Origin: Mnemiopsis leidyi
Lineage: Eukaryota > Ctenophora > Tentaculata > Lobata > Bolinopsidae
DNA length: 24,392 bases
NCBI GenBank assembly: GCA_000226015.1
Contig: JH152787.1
Location: forward strand, 23,230 to 47,621
Reading direction: 5' to 3'
A program made the translations under genes and the position numbers. Positions 17,301 through 24,392 of this stretch are shown piece after piece (within the stretch, counting starts at the first letter, position 1; each line of letters starts with the position of its first letter). The notes under the pieces were generated by a model. It was not told the DNA's origin and ran no database searches. It was given only the letters and a program-made list of their open reading frames with translations.

Positions 17301-19990
17301 TCTTAGCTAAAGCTCACAAACTTCGACTATCAGCAAAGTTTAAGACTGTGTTTTTTAGTCCTGATAGAACATTCGAGCAGCGGGAAGCCCGAAATAAGCT
17401 TATTGCCAACATGAAAGCTAAATCTATAGCAGAGCCTGACAAGAAGTTTTATATAAAGGAGGAACAGATATTCAGTTCTAATCGCAATGGCCGAGTGTTT
17501 TTATTCAAACAAGTGTGAAAGTGTTTGTTTTGAGTGTGCGTGAAGTAATTAGATAGTGCTAAGCAGGTGCCCACGAGGCTTATTACTTTCTATACAAGAC
17601 TGGATAGTCTTCGAACTGTTTTCAAGCTATTTCTCAGCAAGAGTAAAAAAGTTGAATGTATTTAATTGCACTTATCTAAGCAGCGAATATACTTATTGAA
17701 TTTTAAGGATTTTTTTTTCGTTTATTCTGTATAATATCTATTTTTGTAATGAGGGTCGATAGAACCACACCTCACCGGCACCGTCCTGTCCAAATCAATC
17801 ATGCAGTCCACCAAGTTTCTCCACTAACAGTTCATTCTTGGCTCAAAAGCAGAATTAACATTGTAAGGTACATTATTTAAATGTTGTTAGTCATGTGACC
17901 GGGAAACTGTGATTGAGGGTTAAATGAGAAGGATCTCTGTTAAACGATCTTGAATCTTCCAGGTGCTCCTTCAGTATAACTGTAAAAGCCTGGGTACAGG
18001 TGTAACAAAATTATACAAATAAAACAAGAATTGTGTTTGCTGAATTAGGTCTCAGGGGGACGTTAGATTTCCATCTCTTCGACTCTCAAGAAGCTACTTT
18101 CCTGGTATCTGCACTCACATAGAAGCAATTGAGCAGCAAATTCTGTAAATAAAGGAATTGTCACTAAGACCGCTTAAAGGAATTGTACAGCCGTTATACT
18201 ACAGTAAAAACATTGGAAACTGGAAATGGAACAATTTAATTTAGCTTACATGTCATGATTATACTGAATGTAAATATATACTGCTTACTGTTTATCTCGG
18301 CCGTGAAATTTTAGCAATAAAAACGGACTTAAAAACTCAGCTTGTACTGATACCCGACGTGACTCCCTTGTCGTCAACTTGAGGTTTTCAGGTTAACTAA
18401 ATTGATGCAGAATGCAGGTGCAGCCGAGCGAGATTATTTAACAATTGCATCCATTTTACGATTGACGAAGTCAGGTGGGATAGCTGATTCAATTGCAATG
18501 TGAGTGATTTCATCCACTGTCGGTTTCTTTGCTAACGACACCAGAATATCGAAGGCCGAAACAGATCGGTTCACTAGACGACTGCAAGCTTCTACAAGAA
18601 GACTTAGATAATGTGGCCAGCTGATCTAGGAGCAACAATATGCAGCTTCATGGGCAGAAGTCTGAATTGTTGGTTTCACTTTTAAAATGTAATCTTAAAA
18701 TAGGTGGGCCACAGTTGAGGTTCATTACTCGAACACGTGCAACGTACATTCATTCTTCTTCTTTCTGTAGATATGGCTGCACTAACAGACCATTTCAAAT
18801 ATCGATCGTTTATTAATTAGATAACACTAACAATATAGATAACCCTGACAATGTAAAACTTTTTGTCTGAATATCCTAGTAAGTATTCACGATGTCAAAC
18901 ATCCTGGACACAGCTGATGTAATGTTGCTATATGAGGGAATTCGAATCAAATTAAATATTCCGTATCTTATAAAATCCTGTATTTAATCGTTATCTGCGA
19001 TTCTTGTCTCAGCAGAATATGGTTACCGTGGTTACTTTTGCTAATTTTCACATCAAGGCCTCACATCAAATTCTTTCACTGCAAGTTTGAAGCAGTTTAA
19101 TTCCTTGTGAAAATTCTGTCCGGCATGCCTTTGAAATATAATATAGATTGACCATCTTCGCATTTTTCGACTTGATTTAAATGTAACATCAGTTAGATCT
19201 ATCTTCCTATCACAGTCAAGCATATTCGCATGAATTAGGCTTGCAGGAAATCATGTGATCTCTGTAAGACGCGATGCAATATTTGTGAATATGATTACCA
19301 GCGCACGTACGTACATCCATTGGATTGTAGCGACGCGACGCGATGGACATGATCTATCCGTACTAAGCATATTATAGAAATTAGTCCTCATTCGACAAGA
19401 TCATTCCAAGGTCGGCCAACCTCTCCTTCACAATTAAGCGATAAATATAAAATTCACAAAATCGAAAACTCGGATTTTAATAGCCCATCATCATTAGAGT
19501 CGCTGTTGATGGCAGCAATTTCAGTGATGGGTATCGAACAATCGTCCACGACGTTGTGTGCTGATGTTTGTAATTAACTGCCTTTTGTGGCTACTGATGT
19601 TTGTAATTTACTGTAGGTTGTAGCGACTAATCGGTTTCTATTTTTAGGTGTTTACCTTTGCTGGGCGCTCTTGCCTGGAAGTCTGCTCCAGTCTATTGGA
19701 CTAACCTACTACCCTCAAAAGTTGGTTTTGTTCAGACTCTATTCTTGTCTTATTGTACGCCATTTTCATGATTTATATTGCATTAACTCGAAACCGATAT
19801 CCTGTTAAAAGAATGTGGAACTTGTGTGTACATATCTCTAAATGTGCCCGTCAAACTTTCCTCTAACTCAGATACTGGGCTCTACTTATCCCTGTTTGGC
19901 CTTGTGTTCTGCTTCTGTTTCTCTACGCTGTGGTAGCTCTACAGACCATTATCCGCTGTCCCGACTTGAACGACTCTCGAGTTTACAAAG
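14288..19990 (+). CDS. PIGP: PIG-P, GPI N-acetylglucosaminyltransferase subunit P (3' end not found)
   Basis: Exons 14288-14381, 19648-19720 and 19872-19990 join in phase (1, then 2) to 95 codons. The joined reading has a first transmembrane helix (LLAVIGFFVYLASYIII), the family signature YLCWALLPGSLLQSIGLTYY followed by PQKYWALLIPVW, and a second helix VLLLFLYAVVALQTII. This matches the PIG-P family, a two-helix ER membrane subunit of the GPI-GlcNAc transferase that performs the first step of GPI-anchor synthesis (GlcNAc transfer to phosphatidylinositol). The start is fixed by an in-frame TAA just before ATG 14288. The usual polar C-terminal tail is missing: after exon 3 (donor GTGAGA, phase 1) I found no convincing last exon before the 20651 minisatellite. 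Intron 1 is 5.27 kb and full of relics. Confidence 0.92.
14382..15470. other. PIGP intron 1, left part
   Basis: AT-rich. A 112-codon open frame begins at ATG 15076 but has no domain I recognise and no splice context. No repeat array was seen. Confidence 0.55.
15471..15621 (-). mobile_element. tRNA-derived SINE, minus strand
   Basis: Read on the minus strand from 15621 it begins GGCTGGTGGTGTAGTGGTTT, a tRNA-like 5' end. Box A (TGGTGTAGTGG) is at 15615-15605 and a decayed box B (GGTTCCCCCAG) at 15572-15562. The 43-bp distance between box starts is that of a tRNA promoter. The T-arm and acceptor pairing are broken, so it is not a functional tRNA. The body continues to about 15471, where a block recurs at 17895-17925. 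No A-rich tail or flanking target duplication was confirmed; both ends are approximate. Confidence 0.6.
15622..16724. other. PIGP intron 1, between SINE and ORF1 relic
   Basis: AT-rich. A 13-bp tandem duplication GGGATCCTAACAT (15634-15659) lies next to the SINE head, and a 25-bp tandem duplication starting GCAGTAATAACACATTCA lies at 16585-16627. The open frames at 15683-16000 and 16175-16411 have no recognisable features. Confidence 0.55.
16725..17518 (+). pseudogene. LINE-type ORF1 relic (coiled coil plus conserved C-terminal domain)
   Basis: Starting at ATG 16725, one frame reads a helical N-terminus and a coiled-coil-like stretch, is cut by TAA at 16986-16988, and continues in the same frame to TAA at 17262-17264. 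The next frame (+2, from about 17261) then carries the most telling part: a segment with LAKAHKLRLSAKFKTVFFSP and DRTFEQREARNKLIANMKAK, ending at TGA 17516-17518. That pattern (SPDRT-EQR-ARxKL) is typical of ORF1-type proteins before reverse transcriptases in invertebrate non-LTR elements. The frame changes at a five-C run (17255-17259), consistent with a one-base deletion. No reverse transcriptase follows, so the copy is truncated and dead. Confidence 0.55.
17895..17925 (+). repeat. Second copy of the SINE body block
   Basis: Sixteen bases (TGATTGAGGGTTAAAT, 17910-17925) match the reverse complement of 15471-15486 exactly, and similarity extends about 15 bp upstream (GACCGGGAAAC against GATCGGGGAAC). 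Confidence 0.5.
17926..18433. other. PIGP intron 1, AT-rich stretch
   Basis: No coding signal, array or RNA gene recognised on either strand. Confidence 0.5.
18434..18694 (-). pseudogene. Decayed minus-strand coding stretch, family unknown
   Basis: Read from 18694 down, 86 codons share one frame to TAA at 18436-18434, broken only by TAG at 18628-18626. It has no ATG near its start. The composition is protein-like: a leucine-rich helix (HYLSLLVEACSRLVNRSVSA), then LVSLAKKPTVDEITHIAIES and PPDFVNRKMDAIVK. An acceptor-like CTCCTAG ends exactly at the internal stop, so the last 62 codons could also be a terminal exon of an unseen minus-strand gene. Shorter coding-like pieces in shifting frames continue upstream to about 19171. 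I do not recognise the family; a dead mobile element is the likeliest source. Confidence 0.4.
18695..19647. other. PIGP intron 1, right end
   Basis: Contains the faint minus-strand coding-like pieces noted above and a short direct duplication CTGATGTTTGTAATT at 19561 and 19594, just before the exon 2 acceptor. Confidence 0.5.
19648..19720 (+). CDS. PIGP: PIGP exon 2
   Basis: Acceptor TATTTTTAG. Encodes the most conserved PIG-P segment (YLCWALLPGS through GLTYYPQ). Donor GTTGGT, phase 2. Confidence 0.92.
19872..19990 (+). CDS. PIGP: PIGP exon 3
   Basis: Acceptor CTAACTCAG. Completes PQKYWAL, gives the second membrane helix, then CPDLNDSRVYK. Donor GTGAGA, phase 1. If not spliced, the frame would stop after seven more codons. 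Confidence 0.9.
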
Positions 19991-20650
19991 GTGAGATATT
20001 TATACATTAGCACGTTTATCAATCTTTGCAGGTTATGGTAATGTAAGGAATTGTGCCCGCTTACTAAGGTCTCAGATGGACTTGATGTGCAGATGATACC
20101 GTTATGATATCGGCTGTGAAGTTTTTGCAAAGTTACCCTCGGTAACTTTGGGTTATAACACGCACATCATATGGTTACACCAGACACCAGGAGATTTCCC
20201 TTACTACCCAACCACCAAGTCCCACCATTTTAAATCATCTTCATTGCTTTTTTGGCTTTGGCAAATTAGTGGGATAGAAAAGTATACATGCTCAAACCCT
20301 GACTTTTAATAATATGTATAAGGATCTGGTGTAAGGTTGTAAATTATGAGCAGTTTCAAGTTTAATACATTTGTGTCACGAAATTCGATCGCTGCACTGT
20401 ACTTGGTTACTTGAGGTATATCAAATTGCGTGTTTAAACATTGCAAGCAGCACATTTATGGTTGTATAAGCTTTGGTAGAGAACGGTGGAGCACCCGTGA
20501 ATCAGCCGTTAAAGCATGGCTGTAGAATAATCTACTGATTTATAGGAATTCTGAATCCCAAAACTTGAAAAAAAATTGAATTTTCTTGTAGTTTAGTGAA
20601 GTAAGTAAAATCAAATCTTGATCACGAAGCTAATTATGCACTATTCTATT
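19991..20650. other. Region after PIGP exon 3; last exon unresolved
   Basis: The C-terminal exon of PIGP is expected here or farther right. One acceptor (20025-20031) opens a 21-codon frame, but the intron would be only 41 bp, far below any other here. No AATAAA was found near it. Confidence 0.5.
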
Positions 20651-21226
20651 AACACTTTATAACAAAGTTAGTTAGGTACCATGTTATAAACACTATTAAT
20701 AACAAAGTTAGCTAGGTACCATGTTTTAAACACTATTTATAACAACTTTAGTTAGGTACCATGTAATCAACGCTATTTATAACAAATTTAGTCAGGTACC
20801 ATGTTATAAACACTATTGATAACAAATTTAGTTAGGTACCAAGTTATAAACACTGTTGATAACAAAGTTAGTTAGGTACCATGTTATATACACTATTATT
20901 AACGAATTTAGTCAGGTACCATGTTATAAACACTAAATTTATAACAAATTTAGTTAGGTACCATGTTATAAACACTATTAATAACAAATTTAGCTAGGTA
21001 CCGTGTTACAAACACTATTAATAACAAAGTTAGATAGGAACCATGTTATAAACACTATTTATCACAAAGTTAGTTAAGACCATGTTATAAACACTATTTA
21101 TAACAAATTTAGTTAGGTACCATGCTATAAACACTATTTATAACAAAGTTAGTTAGATACCGTGTTATAAACACTAAATTTATGATAAATTTAGTTAGGT
21201 ACCATGTTATAAACACTATTTATCAC
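20651..21226. repeat. 41-bp minisatellite, about 14 copies, between convergent genes
   Basis: The unit contains GGTACCATGTTATAAACACT followed by ATTTATAACAAAGTTAGTTA, with mostly single-base variation between copies. It fills the space between PIGP and the minus-strand gene, and its right end overlaps the predicted stop of the latter. Confidence 0.95.
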
Positions 21227-23788
21227 GTGATACCAACTCTCCGGTCTCAACTGATAACTCTCCTTGACATGCTCGATGTTCTTTCTTGCCTCGTAGTACT
21301 CCTGTCCCGCTGGCTCGAAGGGTGCAGGGTCCCGGTACGTCTGATGTCCAATAGAACGAAACAGATCCAGCACCGTGCTGACCATGTTGTGGTCTTTTAT
21401 CTCTCCCTCAGCTATCATGAGTATCTTTTTTACTCTGCGATCGAGGATATTGTGTCAGGTTTTTTACTCTTTCAGAAAATTCATCTAAGATTTAGATTTA
21501 GATGATAGTTCAGATATTTATACTTTAATGTGGACTAGATTATTGTTATGTAGATTGTCTTCTAATTTTCAGAAAAACTAAGACATTCTGTCAAAGTATA
21601 GACATTGACTTCTGTTACTAGCCCTAACCCTAACAAAGATCAGTACTCGCAAGTTTCATGTAATCACGTACTTAAGTATCTGTTTCTCATAACCGGTAAG
21701 TGATCCTATCCTCTCTCTGATGTGATCCACAGCGCTCTCCCAGTTTATACCCAGATCTCGCACCGGGACTATAAAGGTCATGTGATCAAACACTGCTACA
21801 CCAAACAGTACCTGTTGAATAAGACTTTTACAGGTGATATCCTGTAACACGTGTTCCAATTTACAATTGTGCTAAAAATTTCATAAATTTAATTGAATCG
21901 AAAAAAAGTTTACGAAATTAACTTAACAAAGATAGCCTGACAAAATTAACCTGAACAAGTTAACATGACAAATAATGTGGCAAAATCAACTTAACAGAGT
22001 TGACCTGACAAAGTTTACCTGACAAAGATAGCCTGACATAGTTTACCTGACAAAGTTTGATAAGGCACTCCTGGATGTGAGTTATTGTTCCTTCCCACTC
22101 AAGCATTATCAGAAAGGAGTTTATTCCACTCCCAGAACAGAATCTAAAAGGTAAAGACGTTACGTCTTCTAGTGAAGCGTAAATCATCAGAGAAACAGTG
22201 ACGAATTATATTATCTAATCCTAAAACTTTTCGTGAAAACGTGTTTTAGTTCTATAGTTGTTGTCTGTTAAATAAAAGAGCAGTATATAGGGAATAGGAT
22301 ACCTTTTTTTGAATGCGAGATAGCTGCACATTTTATCGATCTGCTTTTCTGCTAAACTTTGAGCTTTGTAAGCATCCTTGTTGATGTTTGTTAGTACTAT
22401 TTTCAAGTGAAACGGAATGTATTGAGGGTTATAATCGTTAAAATTCGTCTGTTTCTTGACAACAGCCATGTAAAGATAGAATTTGTAAGCTGAGCCTAGT
22501 TTGATCTACCAACTATTTGGTAACAATTGACAGACTAAACTAAAAATCTGTGATATGGTTGTCTAATGTCTAGCAACAGAAGTGTAGTTACCAGGTAACA
22601 ACATGACTGTCTTGTCACTACCATGTCACAACACTACTGACACAACTACATTCAATCACCGACCTTGCCAACATCAGCGGCTAGCTGAACTTGTAACGTC
22701 ATCCCATACAACTTGATAGCTTTCTGGTAGGTAAACCTTAACTCATCCTCCTCTGACTCTATAAACTCCTTGATCTAAACAGAGAATATGCTGTTGTTCA
22801 TAAACTTCATGTAGAAATGTAAAAAGTTTGGAAAAGCCCGGCCCCTTATTAGATCACGTGATTGCCGACTTGAGCCCTAATAAGGGAATATAGGTATCGT
22901 GGCAGTTTTACCTTGGGTTTATTAGTCTGGTCGCTCTGTTTAAGACTCTTTATTACAGTGACAGGTTTGTTTCCTAAGAAGGAAGCCTCGTCAAAGTAGT
23001 CAGTAGATAAGTTCTCCAAGGGATGCAGAAAACATTGGAATATCAGGTTTCCCATCCACTTGTGAGTCTCCTGTTTTAAACCTGAACACGTGGTTACTAA
23101 CACGTGACAATGTACACGTGACAATTTACACGTGACAATTTACACGTGACAAAGTTACACGTGGCTACTTATACTTGATAAAGTAAGACGTGACACATGG
23201 CAACATGAAATTGACAACCAACGCGTATTCTATTTACCAAGTATCCTAATCTGAAAGTTATCGGTAAAGAAGGCAAGTTTGAAGATCGCCTTGTGTTGTT
23301 CAGTCATTTTATCTTCTGTTATAGTCCACTTGTTTGGTGCTTTCTTCTCTTTTCCGTTCCTTGTACCTGTAACATTGGTATGCGACATTTGTTTGTACTG
23401 CTTTAATTTTCGAACAAAAAATGTTAGGATGCTGAAAAGAAAAGCGTGATGTCATGGAACCACGTTTCTATGACAACTTTGCAACGTTGCTATAGAAATA
23501 GTGACAAGTTTCTATAAAAACTTTGCAACGTTGCTATGAAAACAATAAACAGTTGCTATAAAAACACTGCAACGTTGCTATAAAAACTTTGCTATAGTGA
23601 AATTACCAACCTGTACACTTGTCCCTTGTGATGATTTCATCAGGAAGATACATCCTCAATGAGTCTGGAGAGTAAGGTTCCATGGACAGTTCAGAATCCC
23701 CACTTCTTTCTCTTCTCTGTCTGCTAACTAGTTGTTCTGTTTCTATGAAACTCAAAGTACCACGCTGTACCGCGTCTGTGAATTGTAT
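21191..23788 (-). CDS. Unrecognised 8-exon protein, about 400 codons (5' end uncertain)
   Basis: Exons in transcript order: 23788-23611, 23366-23238, 23081-22912, 22774-22664, 22448-22303, 22143-22047, 21811-21672 and 21434-21191. All seven introns are GT-AG and every phase matches (1, 1, 0, 0, 2, 0, 2), strong evidence for a real gene. The product looks soluble and mixed alpha/beta, with no signal peptide or membrane helix. It begins with an Arg/Ser-rich segment (LVSRQRRERSGDSELSMEPY); later come FFTDNFQIRILGLKQETHKW, an acidic helix EFIESEEDELRF, VAVFDHMTFIVPVRDLGINW and a charged C-terminus AGQEYYEARKNIEHVKESYQ. I do not recognise the family. No ATG starts the first exon listed; a six-codon leader exon at 24092-24075 would fit in phase but is weak. 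The predicted stop lies inside the minisatellite. Confidence 0.82.
21911..22056. repeat. Degenerate ~14-bp repeats duplicating a splice donor
   Basis: Copies of CCTGACAAAGTTTAC and variants (ATAGCCTGACAAA, TTAACCTGA). On the minus strand each good copy reads TTTGTCAG|GTAAAC, the same sequence as the end and donor of exon 6 of the minus-strand gene at 22047, with a second near-perfect donor at 22018. Confidence 0.8.
23087..23163. repeat. Six CACGTG E-boxes at 14-bp spacing
   Basis: CACGTG begins at 23087, 23101, 23115, 23129, 23143 and 23158, so the spacing is 14, 14, 14, 14 and 15 bp. The unit is ACACGTGACAATTT. It lies in intron 2 of the minus-strand gene, the first site 6 bp from exon 3. 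Confidence 0.9.
23475..23605. repeat. 44-bp repeat carrying a GCAACGTTGC palindrome
   Basis: The palindrome occurs at 23481, 23525 and 23569, exactly 44 bp apart, each followed by TATRAAAA-like sequence. The array lies in intron 1 of the minus-strand gene and ends at its donor (23605-23610). Confidence 0.9.
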
Positions 23789-24392
23789 CTAAGCTACTGG
23801 AACTTTTGACACTAACTGTTTAAAGGAGATGTTACTTCAACTGAAATAGATACTGCTGCTGCTACTGCTATAACGATAAAACAAGACTAATGGAGCAACA
23901 GTATTTTAAGGTGCTCAGCTCAAGACAGGGCTTGTCACTTCTTTGAGGAAAACCACATTTTTAGTCAAAGACAATCTGGCGACTGCATTTGTATTCAAAG
24001 TCAATCTGACAATATGCGTTCTGGAGCTGAAATTAACAATCTGTCTTGTGTCGTGCTGACAGTCACGAAGACACCTCTTTGTTTTCTCTCATCCGGTAAA
24101 GTATAAGTAGTGCCAGATAGTGTCGGTACTATAACCTTTAATTAATGGTGTCACGTGTCCATGGGTTTTTTTGTGTAGAAAGTGATCCTGCGATCGTTAT
24201 GCTTCAAGAACATTTATCATTTTAAATGTTTGATGTCTCATTACCGAGGAATATCATTAAGGTATTTTGATTATGACAAAACCTGAATTTAAAAGACATC
24301 TTTTGAAAAGCTTGTGTCGAATGATTCCTTGTTGCTTTCTTACTAAATCTGCAAATTTTCAGACAAGCACACAAACACCTCAACAGTGCCCC
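23789..24392. other. Upstream region of the minus-strand gene
   Basis: No exon is firmly supported. Read on minus, 24092-24075 (ATG plus five codons, then GTGTCT) could be a first coding exon joining exon 23788 in phase 0, but six codons carry little evidence. The promoter of this gene may lie here. Confidence 0.4.

Noticed and set aside
20032..20096. Candidate last exon of PIGP (21 codons to TGA)
   Set aside because: It would need a 41-bp intron, much shorter than any other in the window, and its residues do not resemble a PIG-P tail.
21617..21634. Telomere-like CCTAACCCTAAC
   Set aside because: Only about two units, inside an intron of the minus-strand gene; too short to mean anything.

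Overview
The window comes from an animal nuclear genome. Genes are cut into short exons by GT-AG introns of roughly 130-400 bp, plus two introns of about 5 kb. The DNA is AT-rich, nearly every larger intron carries its own minisatellite, and the recognisable proteins are metazoan: extended Tudor repeats, two GPI-type Ly6/uPAR (LU) proteins and PIG-P. One 10-base run of N marks an assembly gap. The taxon cannot be named from the sequence; an invertebrate is the reasonable reading. Exons below were assembled by hand from reading frame, splice sites and phase.

Layout. (1) 1-10497, plus strand: the 3' part of a multi-Tudor gene, 17 exons, open at the window's left edge, with the end of one Tudor repeat and four further repeats. 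(2) Its intron 12 (4005-8796) is 4.8 kb and holds two intact, intronless LU genes on the same strand (6908-7381 and 7860-8342), and perhaps the remains of a third cysteine-rich gene near 4.8 kb. (3) 10498-14287: intergenic, with a GC-richer nest of scrambled direct and inverted repeats around the gap (about 11.88-13.57 kb). (4) 14288-19990, plus strand: PIGP, three exons recognised. Its 5.3-kb first intron contains a tRNA-derived SINE, a broken LINE-type ORF1 relic and an unidentified decayed minus-strand coding stretch. (5) 20651-21226: a 41-bp minisatellite between two converging genes. (6) 21191-23788, minus strand: an 8-exon gene of about 400 codons that I do not recognise, whose introns carry several short phased repeats.

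How the parts relate. The Tudor protein belongs to the family of germline RNA-granule scaffolds that bind methylated arginines of PIWI proteins. The LU proteins would be secreted and GPI-anchored. PIG-P is a subunit of the enzyme that starts GPI synthesis, so GPI clients and a GPI-pathway gene lie within 7 kb; this may be coincidence. The most distinctive points are the nested LU pair, a frame-inconsistent splice junction in the last Tudor repeat, and repeat arrays that run into splice donors or a stop codon.
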